DNA from: Erwinia sp. SLM-02
GTDB lineage: Bacteria; Pseudomonadota; Gammaproteobacteria; Enterobacterales; Enterobacteriaceae
Reading direction: 5' to 3'
Length of the DNA stretch: 64,000 nt
Assembly: GCF_037450285.1 (NCBI RefSeq)
Contig: NZ_JAQISN010000002.1
Location: 682,001-746,000 of the forward strand
In this document: one piece after another, positions 9,045-17,199 of the stretch
How positions within the stretch are numbered: the first letter of the stretch is position 1
How the letters are laid out: every line of letters starts with the position of its first letter
Notes under the pieces: generated by a model
Database searches by the model: none
Told to the model about the DNA's origin: nothing
Seen by the model: only the letters and a program-made list of their open reading frames with translations
Made by a program: the position numbers and the translations under genes

Positions 9045-10481
9045 TTAGTTATCCAGCGACCAGTATCCCCCCTCTTTCAACACCGCGCTGCCGTTATTAG
9101 CGAACAGCAGCAGATCGCGCTGGTCAGCACGCGGATAGATGCGGCTGCTCAGGCAGGCTTCGCCGTCGTTGACGAACACCTCTACGGAGGAGCTATCAAT
9201 AAACAGGCGCAGGGAGAGAATACCGCCGGCAGGCAGCGCGATACTGCGGCTGCCCTCAACGCCGAATTCCGGGTAGCGGCGATCCAGCACCAGCCGCTGC
9301 GCCTGGTTATCCACGTAAACGCGCAGCCCATCGCCCAGCGCAATACCGTATTCTTCCGCCGCTGCCGGATGCTGCTCCCACCGCAGCTCCACTTCCACCG
9401 CCTCGGCATTGGCCAGCACCAGCGTCTTCTGGTTTTTCAGATGCTGCACCGGGATCGGATAGTGGCTGCCGCGCAGGGCGGTCACTTCCGCCGCGGGCTT
9501 CATCAACAGACGGTTATCGTCGCTGAGGCTCAGCTCGCGCGGCAGGGATAGCATCCCGGACCAGCCGTCCTGCTGCTCCGGCATCGCCGACTCCCACATC
9601 GACAGCCAGGCAATCACAATCCGGCGGCCATCCGGGGTGAGGAAGCTCTGCGGGGCATAAAAATCGTGGCCGTGGTCCATTTCCACAAAACCACCGTCGC
9701 GCACAAACGGCTGCCCCGGCTGCCAGTCGCCCAGCAGATAGCCGCTCTGGAACAGGTTACGGTGGTGATAGCCGTCAGCGGCGATGCCCTGCGGAGAAAA
9801 CATCAGTACGCGCCTGCCGTTAAGGGTGAAGACGTCCGGGCACTCCCACATAAAGCCCATGCCCGCTTCCGCTTCGTCGAAGATGCCTTCATCGTGCCAC
9901 TGGTGCAGATCGGCGGAGCGATACAGCCGCACCTGGCCGGTGTCGCCGACGCGGGAGCCGACGATCATGAACCACTCATCCCCCTCGCGCCACACCTTCG
10001 GATCTCGGAAGTGATGCAGCCCCGGTGGCGTGTCGACCACCATGCCGTGGCGCTCAAAGTGAATGCCGTCGCGGCTGGTGGCCAGGCACTGCACCTGGTA
10101 GAGATTGTCGTCGCTGCCCGCATCGCCGATAAAGCGGTGCCCGGTATAAATCAGCGCCAGCGTATCGCCGTTGACCACCGCAGAGCCGGAGAAGCAGCCG
10201 TCTTTATCGTCCGGCCCTTCGGGAGCCAGCGCCACCGGCAGGTGTTCCCAGTGAACCAGGTCCTTACTGCGCGCGTGCCCCCAGTGCATCGGCCCCCACT
10301 GCGTGGAGTACGGATGGTGCTGATAAAACGCGTGATACCAGCCGTCAAACCACACCAGACCATTAGGATCGTTGATCCACCCGGCGCGCGGAGCCAGGTG
10401 ATAGCGCGGATACCAGCGCGTGTTCACTTCGGCCTGGGCTTTTTCGAGTGTCTGTTCCGCTTGTTCTAACATTGACGTCAT
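9045..10481 (-). CDS. cscA: sucrose-6-phosphate/sucrose hydrolase, GH32 (CscA/ScrB-like)
   Basis: 478 residues without a signal peptide, the usual size for CscA. WINDPNG at 35-41 carries nucleophile D38, FRDP at 158-161 the transition-state stabiliser and ECP at 213-215 the acid/base. It splits sucrose in the cytoplasm to glucose and fructose; because the neighbouring carrier is a proton symporter rather than a PTS protein, free sucrose is the likely substrate (CscA rather than ScrB). The start at 10481 avoids overlap with the permease gene, whose stop codon is 20 bp upstream. No fructokinase gene (cscK) is present in the locus. Confidence 0.88.
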   Translation of the reverse strand: MTSMLEQAEQTLEKAQAEVNTRWYPRYHLAPRAGWINDPNGLVWFDGWYHAFYQHHPYSTQWGPMHWGHARSKDLVHWEHLPVALAPEGPDDKDGCFSGSAVVNGDTLALIYTGHRFIGDAGSDDNLYQVQCLATSRDGIHFERHGMVVDTPPGLHHFRDPKVWREGDEWFMIVGSRVGDTGQVRLYRSADLHQWHDEGIFDEAEAGMGFMWECPDVFTLNGRRVLMFSPQGIAADGYHHRNLFQSGYLLGDWQPGQPFVRDGGFVEMDHGHDFYAPQSFLTPDGRRIVIAWLSMWESAMPEQQDGWSGMLSLPRELSLSDDNRLLMKPAAEVTALRGSHYPIPVQHLKNQKTLVLANAEAVEVELRWEQHPAAAEEYGIALGDGLRVYVDNQAQRLVLDRRYPEFGVEGSRSIALPAGGILSLRLFIDSSSVEVFVNDGEACLSSRIYPRADQRDLLLFANNGSAVLKEGGYWSLDN

Positions 10482-10500
10482 AATGTTTACTCTTGCTGAA

Positions 10501-11739
10501 TTAAACCGCATTGGGCTGTGGAAAAGAGTGCCCGGTCGGCGTGCCGTTCGAGCGTAAAAGGAAGATGGAGATAAAGGTGGTGCAGAACACCATGATGCCC
10601 ATGATCAGATACGACTGCGCGAAGCCGAACTTCTCGTAGCTGAATCCGGCCAGCGGCGACAGCACGGTGCCGATCACCGAGCTGGTGCAGGCAAAGCCCA
10701 CCAGATAGAGGGTGGAAGACAAACGCTTATCAAAATTCAGGCTGTTGTATTTGAAGATGGCCACCAGCAGGATCGGCAGTTCAACCGCGTGCAGCAGCTT
10801 GGTGATGGAGATCAGCAGCGGCCCTTCCACCAGCCCGGAAGCGACCATCCGCAGCGCCATCACCATCCCGGCGAAAATCAGGCCGTTTTTCGCGCCGATG
10901 CGGTTAACCAGCCACGGGGCGCAGAACATGCCCGCCGCTTCAAGAAACACCTGGAACGAGTTCAGGTAGCCAAACATGGCGTTGCCTTCGCGCAGCGTCG
11001 GGAACTGCGAGGCGAAGTAGACCGGGAACTGCTGGTCGTAGACGCCGTAAATGCAGGTGCCGATAACGAAGAACACCAGCGCCCAGAAGCGCGGCAGCGT
11101 CAGCAGGCGCAGCGCGTCGTCGAGGGAGATCCTGCTGGCCGGAACGCCCTGCTCTACCGTACCCGCCGGGAGGGAAACCTTCAGGCGGGTCAGCAGCCAG
11201 AAGAACACCAGACCGGAAACGGAAGCGGCCATAAAGTTCAGATGCGGATTGAGGTTAAACAGCAGACCGGCGAAGAAGGTCGCCACCGCCCAGCCCAGCG
11301 AGCCCCACATTCTGGCGCGGCCAAACTCAAAGCCGTCGCGGCGTGCGGCGCGTTCGGTGTAGCTTTCCAGCACGCCAATCCCGCCGTTAAAGGTGAGGCC
11401 GATAAAGAAGCCGCCGAAAATACTGCCGAGCAGAATGTTAATGTTCAGCAGATAGCCAAACAGCATATAGGCCGGGCCGGAGAGGATCAGCATCAGGGTG
11501 ATCACCCACAGCAGGTTTTTTCTCAGCCCCAGTTTGTCCTGGATAAAGCCGTAGCAAATCTGGGCAAACAGCGCAGAAACCGACAGCACCGAAAAGATGA
11601 TCCCGGTATCCGCCGCTTTCAGACCCACTTCCTGATGCAGCCAGATCGAAAGCAGCGAGCTGGATGAAGACCATGTCACAAAGAAAAAAAACAAAAGTGC
11701 GCTAAGAATCAAATAATTATGAGAGTGTTCTTGTTTCAT
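10501..11739 (-). CDS. cscB: sucrose/oligosaccharide:H+ symporter (CscB, LacY family)
   Basis: 412 residues, close to the LacY/CscB length, with twelve predicted helices starting with the Phe-rich LLFFFFVTWSSSSS segment typical of the family. It imports sucrose with a proton across the inner membrane. ATG 11739 is preceded by TGGAG at 9 bp; the longer frame to 11787 would place the start inside the operator region. It is the first gene of the five-gene minus-strand operon and is divergent from its likely LacI-type regulator, with two palindromes between them. Confidence 0.87.
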   Translation of the reverse strand: MKQEHSHNYLILSALLFFFFVTWSSSSSLLSIWLHQEVGLKAADTGIIFSVLSVSALFAQICYGFIQDKLGLRKNLLWVITLMLILSGPAYMLFGYLLNINILLGSIFGGFFIGLTFNGGIGVLESYTERAARRDGFEFGRARMWGSLGWAVATFFAGLLFNLNPHLNFMAASVSGLVFFWLLTRLKVSLPAGTVEQGVPASRISLDDALRLLTLPRFWALVFFVIGTCIYGVYDQQFPVYFASQFPTLREGNAMFGYLNSFQVFLEAAGMFCAPWLVNRIGAKNGLIFAGMVMALRMVASGLVEGPLLISITKLLHAVELPILLVAIFKYNSLNFDKRLSSTLYLVGFACTSSVIGTVLSPLAGFSYEKFGFAQSYLIMGIMVFCTTFISIFLLRSNGTPTGHSFPQPNAV

Positions 11740-11773
11740 AACGGCAAACTCCAGGGAAGGTATGCCGCGAATG

Positions 11774-11785
11774 GTAACGTTAACC
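11774..11785. promoter_or_regulatory. LacI-type operator, proximal to cscB
   Basis: GTAACGTTAACC contains the exact palindrome TAACGTTA (11775-11782), the same core as in the second site 64 bp away. It lies about 40 bp upstream of cscB, where binding would block the promoter. Likely bound by the divergent LacI protein. Confidence 0.6.
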
Positions 11786-11836
11786 AAACGAACTATTCAT
11801 GCGGATTGCGTTCACTATATGATGTTAATCACACGA

Positions 11837-11848
11837 GTTAACGTTAAC
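11837..11848. promoter_or_regulatory. LacI-type operator, perfect 12-bp palindrome
   Basis: GTTAACGTTAAC is self-complementary. It lies in the 234-bp divergent region of cscB and cscR, with its centre 64 bp from the first site, close to six helical turns, so looping or cooperative binding is possible. Confidence 0.65.
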
Positions 11849-11973
11849 ATACCTGTTATGAGAGCTGGATCAAATTTATGTTCAGATCCGCCTGAAGCCG
11901 GTACGCATGCGCGTGGAATAGCGTAGTATTTTATACATCAACGAGTTAATTCGATTATCGCAGGGATAACACA

Positions 11974-12969
11974 ATGTCTTCACTAAAGGACGTGGCAAAA
12001 CTGGCAAACGTCTCCCTGATGACCGTCTCGCGCGCCATCAACACGCCCGAGCGGCTTCGGCCGGAAACGCTGGCACACGTTCAGGCGGCGATAAAGCAGC
12101 TCAACTACGTGCCCGACCTGTCGGCGAAAAAGGTCCGCGGCGCCCGCGCCACGCCCAATGCGATCGGCGTGCTGGCGCTGGATACGGTCACCACGCCCTT
12201 CTCCGTTGATATCGCGCTGGCGATAGAGGAAACGGCCCGCGCCCACGGCTGGCACAGCTTCGTGATCAACATGTTCGAGCACGACAATGTCGATGACATT
12301 ATGAACCTGCTGCTGTCGCACCGCCCGGCGGGGGTGATCTACACCACCATGGGCCTGCGCCACGTGCAGGTGCCGAAAAAGCTGCTTACCCTGCCCTGCG
12401 TGCTGGCCAACTGCGAAAGCAGCAATGCACCGCTGGCCAGCTATATTCCCGACGATGAACAGGGCCAGTACGCCGGCACCCGGGCGCTGCTGGAGGCCGG
12501 CTATCGCCAGCCGCTGTGCCTGCATCTGCCCGAACAGCGCGTGGCCAGCCACCGCCGGCGCAGCGGACTGGAACGGGCCTGCCGCGAGCAGAATATCGAC
12601 CCGAACGCCTTTACCCATCTTTATATGGCCAGCGGCGACGAACACTATCGCGACATTCCGGCGATGGTGCTGGCGAATATCCGCCAGGGTAAACCGCAGT
12701 TTGATTCGGTGATCTGCGGCAACGACCGAATGGCTTTTATGGTCTATCAAACCCTGCTCGGCCACGGCATACGCATTCCTCATGATGTGGCGGTACTGGG
12801 CTACGACAACATGGTTGGCATCGGCGATCTGTTTTTACCGCCGCTTTCCACCGTGCAGCTGCCGCACTACGATATTGGCCGCCTCAGCGCGCTGCATATC
12901 ATCAACGGCAACGACCACTGCGACACGATTAAGGTCAACAGTCCGCTGCTGCTGCGCGACTCGCTGTAA
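11974..12969 (+). CDS. cscR: LacI-family repressor of the sucrose locus (CscR-like)
   Basis: 331 residues: an N-terminal helix-turn-helix (KDVAKLANVSLMTVSRAIN) with hinge helix, then a periplasmic-binding-protein-like effector domain. It starts with a good AGGGATAACACA site. By position, divergent from cscB with matching palindromes in between, it is expected to repress the sucrose/fructan operon until its sugar ligand binds. The symbol rests on context rather than on a recognised sequence match. Confidence 0.82.
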   Translation: MSSLKDVAKLANVSLMTVSRAINTPERLRPETLAHVQAAIKQLNYVPDLSAKKVRGARATPNAIGVLALDTVTTPFSVDIALAIEETARAHGWHSFVINMFEHDNVDDIMNLLLSHRPAGVIYTTMGLRHVQVPKKLLTLPCVLANCESSNAPLASYIPDDEQGQYAGTRALLEAGYRQPLCLHLPEQRVASHRRRSGLERACREQNIDPNAFTHLYMASGDEHYRDIPAMVLANIRQGKPQFDSVICGNDRMAFMVYQTLLGHGIRIPHDVAVLGYDNMVGIGDLFLPPLSTVQLPHYDIGRLSALHIINGNDHCDTIKVNSPLLLRDSL

Positions 12970-13019
12970 GGTCAGAGATATCGCGCCTCAAAGAGGGGGA
13001 AAAAAGGATCTCGTCGATT

Positions 13020-13037
13020 TTTGCACATACGTGCAAA
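13020..13037. promoter_or_regulatory. LacI-type operator upstream of the AfuABC-like operon
   Basis: Inverted arms TTTGCAC and GTGCAAA separated by ATAC. It lies about 70 bp upstream of the permease start and is the natural target of the LacI regulator encoded as the last gene of this operon. Confidence 0.55.
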
Positions 13038-13104
13038 GAATTCGCAGAACTGTAACATTGCGCCGATATATTCCTGTCAGACCTTCACTGCCAGGGATAA
13101 CCCC

Positions 13105-14928
13105 GTGTCCTACCAAGTTGAAACCCGCCACCGCCCAGCCGCGTGGCCCAGGATCCGCCATACGCTGTCGATCGTCAGCCATGAACCCGCCAATCTGCTG
13201 GCCGCCCTGCTGCTGATGCTGTTCAGCTGGATTATCCTTGCCCCGGTGGTATCGGTACTGCTGAATGCGGTGCTGGTTCAGAGCGGCGATGAAGGCCGCA
13301 CCGGCGCGACCGAAGGCACCGTCACCGCCTATTACCTGCTGCGCACGCTGACCTCGCGGATGTCCGAACTGCTGCTGTGGACGCCGATGCTCAATACGCT
13401 GGCGGTGGCCCTGAGCACCGTGGTGGGGGCGATGGTGGTGGGCGTTTCGCTGGCGTGGCTGATTAACCGCACCGATATCGCCGGCAGAAAGTGGTTTGCC
13501 ACCCTGCTGATCGTGCCGTTTATGCTGCCTTCCTGGACCTTCGCGCTGGCGTGGAGCACCATTTTCAAAAACCACACCATCGGTGGACAGCCGGGCTGGC
13601 TGGAAGCCATGGGCATTCAGACGCCGAACTGGATGGCCTACGGTTACTTCCCCATCGTCGCCATTATGGTGCTGCACTACGCCCCGCTGGTGATCCTGAT
13701 CGTCGGCAACGCGCTGAAGCGCATGGACAGCCAGATGGAAGAGTGCGCGCGGGTGCTGGGCGCATCCCGCAGGGCGATCGCCTTTAAAATCATTATTCCT
13801 CTGGTGCGCCCGGCGCTGCTTTCCGCCGCGCTGCTGATTTTTGCCGACTGCATCGGTGAGTTCGCGCTGCCGTATATCCTTGGCCTGCCGGTGCATTTCG
13901 ATACGCTCTCCACCGGGCTGTATCGCGCTATCGGCACGCGCCAGTCCGGCGTGGCGGCGGTGATCGCCACGGTGATCATGCTGATGGGCATGCTGACCCT
14001 GATGCTGGATATGAAAATGCTGCGCGAGGCGAAACGCTTCATTACCGTCGGCGGCAAGGGCGTGATGGAACGCCGCCGCAGTCTGGGCCGCTGGCGCATC
14101 GCCGCCGGGAGTCTGCCGCTGCTGTTCGTGACGCTCGGCGTGGCGATCCCGCTGCTGACCCTGTTCCTGTCGACCATCATGATCCTGCCGGGGCGCTTTA
14201 ACGCCGACAACTTCACCCTCGCCTACTGGATCGGCCATGACCTCGATACGGTGGCGCTGCGCAGCGGCATTCTGCTGACGCCGGAGTTCTGGCACACGGT
14301 GGGGAACACGCTGCTGATCGTCGGCTCGGCCTCCGTCGCCTGCGGCGTGCTGGGCCTGCTGGTCGGCTACGCGGTGATGCGCTGCCATTTTCGCTGGATG
14401 GCCGCCTGCCTGCGCCAGCTGACTTTCCTGCCTTATCTGGTGCCGGGCATCGCCTTCGCCGCCGCCTTCCTCTCGCTGTTTGCGGTAGCCCGAGGCCCGG
14501 TCCCGGCGCTGTACGGCACGCCGCTGATTCTGGTGCTGGCGCTGATTGCGGAAAAAATGCCCTACGCCAGCCGTTCCGGCATCGCCGCGATGACCCAGCT
14601 GGGTAAAGAAGCCGAAGAAGCGGCGCGCATTGCCGGAGCAGGCTGGTTCGCCCGTATTCGCCGCATCGTGATCCCGATTCAGGCCGCGCCGCTGGCTACC
14701 GGCGTGCTGCTGCCGTTTATCTCAGGGATTAAGGGCGTCAGCCTGTTCGTCATCCTCGCCACCCCGGCGACCGACGTGCTGACCACTTATTCGCTGCGCC
14801 TGATTGACTACAACTACCAGCAGGCGGCCAACGCCGTGGTGCTGATGATTGCGCTGATTTCATGGGCTGGCACGGTGATGATCCAGAGGATCACCGGTAC
14901 CGGTCTGGCTGACGGACTGGAGAAATAA
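13105..14928 (+). CDS. ABC transporter permease, fused two-unit AfuB/FbpB type
   Basis: 607 residues with two tandem binding-protein-dependent permease units, each about six helices, and each with an EAA-type loop contacting the ATPase (around EECARVLGASRR in unit 1 and EEAARIAGAGWF in unit 2). GTG 13105 follows AGGG at 8 bp; a TTG further upstream would overlap the operator. The same architecture occurs in ferric-iron (FbpB/SfuB) and in AfuB permeases, some of which import hexose phosphates. The phosphatase at the end of this operon favours a phosphorylated substrate. The ATPase gene starts 1 bp after its stop codon. Confidence 0.86.
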   Translation: MSYQVETRHRPAAWPRIRHTLSIVSHEPANLLAALLLMLFSWIILAPVVSVLLNAVLVQSGDEGRTGATEGTVTAYYLLRTLTSRMSELLLWTPMLNTLAVALSTVVGAMVVGVSLAWLINRTDIAGRKWFATLLIVPFMLPSWTFALAWSTIFKNHTIGGQPGWLEAMGIQTPNWMAYGYFPIVAIMVLHYAPLVILIVGNALKRMDSQMEECARVLGASRRAIAFKIIIPLVRPALLSAALLIFADCIGEFALPYILGLPVHFDTLSTGLYRAIGTRQSGVAAVIATVIMLMGMLTLMLDMKMLREAKRFITVGGKGVMERRRSLGRWRIAAGSLPLLFVTLGVAIPLLTLFLSTIMILPGRFNADNFTLAYWIGHDLDTVALRSGILLTPEFWHTVGNTLLIVGSASVACGVLGLLVGYAVMRCHFRWMAACLRQLTFLPYLVPGIAFAAAFLSLFAVARGPVPALYGTPLILVLALIAEKMPYASRSGIAAMTQLGKEAEEAARIAGAGWFARIRRIVIPIQAAPLATGVLLPFISGIKGVSLFVILATPATDVLTTYSLRLIDYNYQQAANAVVLMIALISWAGTVMIQRITGTGLADGLEK

Positions 14929-14929
14929 G

Positions 14930-16009
14930 ATGCCGACAATTCATTTAAATAACCTTACCAAGACCTACCCCGGCAGCGATGCGCCGGCGGTGAATAACAT
15001 TAACCTGACGGTGAAAGACGGCGAGTTTATGTGCCTGCTGGGGCCGTCCGGCTGCGGTAAAACCACCATCCTGCGGATGATCGCCGGGATCGAGCACGCC
15101 AGCGGCGGCGAAATCCGCATTGGCGAGAAGATCGTCGACTCCATTGCCCACGGCACCTGGGTGCCGCCGGAAAAGCGCGGCATTGGCCTGGTTTTCCAGA
15201 GCTATGCGCTGTGGCCACATATGACGGTGGAGCAGAACGTGGATTTCGGCCTGCGCCTGCAAAAGGTGCCCGCCCGCGAGCGCATTGCCCGCTGCCAGGA
15301 CGTGATGGAAAAGCTGCGCATTGCCGACTACGCCAGACGCTATCCGGCCCAGCTTTCCGGCGGCCAGCAGCAGCGCGTGGCCCTGGCCCGCATGCTGGCG
15401 GTGAATCCCGGCGTGCTGCTGCTGGACGAGCCGCTCTCTAACCTCGATGCCACCCTGCGCCTCGAGATGCGCGCCGAGCTGCGCCGCCTGCATGAAACCT
15501 TCGGCACCACTATCGTCTTCGTCAGCCACGATCAGTGGGAGGCGATGACCCTCGCCACCACCATTGCGGTGATGAGCGCCGGGCATATGCAGCAGGTCGG
15601 CACCCCGGATGAGATCTACGCCACCCCGGCCAACCGCTTTGTCGCCGAATTTATCGGCACGCCGCGGCTGAATATGATCCCGCTGAACCCGGCGGCCAGC
15701 CCGCTGGCACGGCATCTTCAGCAGCGCTTTAACCTGCAGGATCGCACCCTGCACTGCGGCATTCGCCCGGAGGAGATCGTGCTCAGCGAAGGCGCCGGCA
15801 ACAACGGCATCGCGATGACCATCGACAACATTATGCCCACCGGCGGCAGCTGGGTGATTGAACTGGTGGCCGGAGACGATCGCCTGTTCCACTCCACGCA
15901 GCTGCGTCCTCGCTGGCAGGCGCGCCAGCAGGTGCACTGCCAGCTCCCGACCCACTCCCTGCACTTCTTTAACAGCAGCGGGCTGCGTCACGACGTTTAC
16001 GCACGTTAA
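14930..16009 (+). CDS. ABC transporter ATP-binding protein (AfuC/FbpC-like)
   Basis: 359 residues. Walker A GPSGCGKT near residue 40, signature LSGGQQQR, Walker B VLLLDEP and an H-loop (VSHDQ) are intact. A C-terminal regulatory segment of about 120 residues resembles the TOBE domains of iron and sugar importers. It powers uptake through the two-unit permease encoded just upstream (stop TAA, one base, ATG). Confidence 0.9.
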   Translation: MPTIHLNNLTKTYPGSDAPAVNNINLTVKDGEFMCLLGPSGCGKTTILRMIAGIEHASGGEIRIGEKIVDSIAHGTWVPPEKRGIGLVFQSYALWPHMTVEQNVDFGLRLQKVPARERIARCQDVMEKLRIADYARRYPAQLSGGQQQRVALARMLAVNPGVLLLDEPLSNLDATLRLEMRAELRRLHETFGTTIVFVSHDQWEAMTLATTIAVMSAGHMQQVGTPDEIYATPANRFVAEFIGTPRLNMIPLNPAASPLARHLQQRFNLQDRTLHCGIRPEEIVLSEGAGNNGIAMTIDNIMPTGGSWVIELVAGDDRLFHSTQLRPRWQARQQVHCQLPTHSLHFFNSSGLRHDVYAR

Positions 16010-16038
16010 TTCGTTTTTATCACTTTAAGGGAACCACC

Positions 16039-17145
16039 ATGAAGCGCAATTTGACCGCCGCCGTTGTCGCCAGCGCCCTGCTGAGCTGCAGCGCCTTTGC
16101 TCAGGCTGAAACGTTCGATCTCCAGCAGCTGATCGCCGCCGCGAAGCAGGAGCAGCCGATTACCGTGTACGCCTCCACCGGCAAAATCGTCCAGCAGGCG
16201 AAAGCCTTCAGCGAGCAGTACGGGCTACAGGCTAACGGCGTTAAGGCCGATGCGCCGCAGATTATTGAGATTATCAGCCGGGAAGCGCAGGCGAAAAACG
16301 TGCGGGCCGATGTCGCCATCGTTGAAGATGCCCCGGCGGGAATGACGCAGTTGCTGAACAAAGGCTACGTGCAGAGCTGGGTGCCGGACGATCTCAAAGG
16401 CAGCATCCCCGCGCGCTATCAGGACCCGCTGACCGTGGTACTGGCCCCGAACGTCTTCGCCTATAACACCACCCATCACGCGACCTGCCCGGTCACCAAT
16501 CTCTGGCAGCTGACCGAGCCGGCCTGGCGCGGCCGCGTGGCGATGCAGGATCCGACCAGCAAACCGGCCTATACCGACTGGTTCAGCCAGATGGAAACCC
16601 ACTACGACCAGCAGATGCGCGATGCCTATCAGCAGCAGTTCGGCAAGCCGCTGCAAACCGACGAGAAGTCCGCCACCGCGGCCTTTGTGAAGGCGCTGGC
16701 GGGCAACGGCGTGCTGCTGACCCACTCCGATAACGATGCCGCCTCCGCCATCGGCGCGCCGGACGGTAAAACCGACTTCGTTGGCCTGGTGTCCACCGCC
16801 AAATTCCGCGACAACAAGCAGGGGATGAAGCTGGGCCTGTGCAGCGGCCTGAAGCCATTTATCGGCTGGAATTACCCGAGCCTCGGCGTGGTGGCGACGG
16901 GCAGCAAAAGCCCGAATACCGCGAAGCTGTTTATCCACTATCTGCTGACCGCCGAAGGTATCGCCCCGCAGGGCGTGGACGGCAAAATGTCCAGCAATCC
17001 GGCGGTGAAACTGCCTGCCGATGAGGCTTCCGGCATCGAAAAATATCGCGGCGAACTAATGGAATACCTGACCGCCACGGCGAAAGAGGACTGGAAAAGC
17101 CGCCAGGACTGGCAGGATATCTGGAGCCTGAACTACAAAAAATAA
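16039..17145 (+). CDS. periplasmic substrate-binding protein (AfuA-like)
   Basis: 368 residues with a signal peptide cut near AQA-E. It has the two-lobed binding-protein fold of the ferric/AfuA type (ITVYAS near the N-terminus, TSKPAYTDWF in the middle). AAGGGAACCACC precedes the ATG. I see no run of conserved tyrosines that would clearly mark a ferric-ion binder, and AfuA proteins of other enterobacteria bind sugar phosphates, so an organic phosphate ligand is plausible. Confidence 0.85.
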   Translation: MKRNLTAAVVASALLSCSAFAQAETFDLQQLIAAAKQEQPITVYASTGKIVQQAKAFSEQYGLQANGVKADAPQIIEIISREAQAKNVRADVAIVEDAPAGMTQLLNKGYVQSWVPDDLKGSIPARYQDPLTVVLAPNVFAYNTTHHATCPVTNLWQLTEPAWRGRVAMQDPTSKPAYTDWFSQMETHYDQQMRDAYQQQFGKPLQTDEKSATAAFVKALAGNGVLLTHSDNDAASAIGAPDGKTDFVGLVSTAKFRDNKQGMKLGLCSGLKPFIGWNYPSLGVVATGSKSPNTAKLFIHYLLTAEGIAPQGVDGKMSSNPAVKLPADEASGIEKYRGELMEYLTATAKEDWKSRQDWQDIWSLNYKK

Positions 17146-17199
17146 CGCCCCGCGCAGCATCGGAGCCGTTCCTCTTTCACTCAGAACAGGCAGCATATT

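Noticed and set aside
12988..14388. 466-codon minus-strand frame rich in His, Gln and Arg
   Set aside because: It is a composition shadow of the GC-rich permease gene on the plus strand, which has full family motifs.
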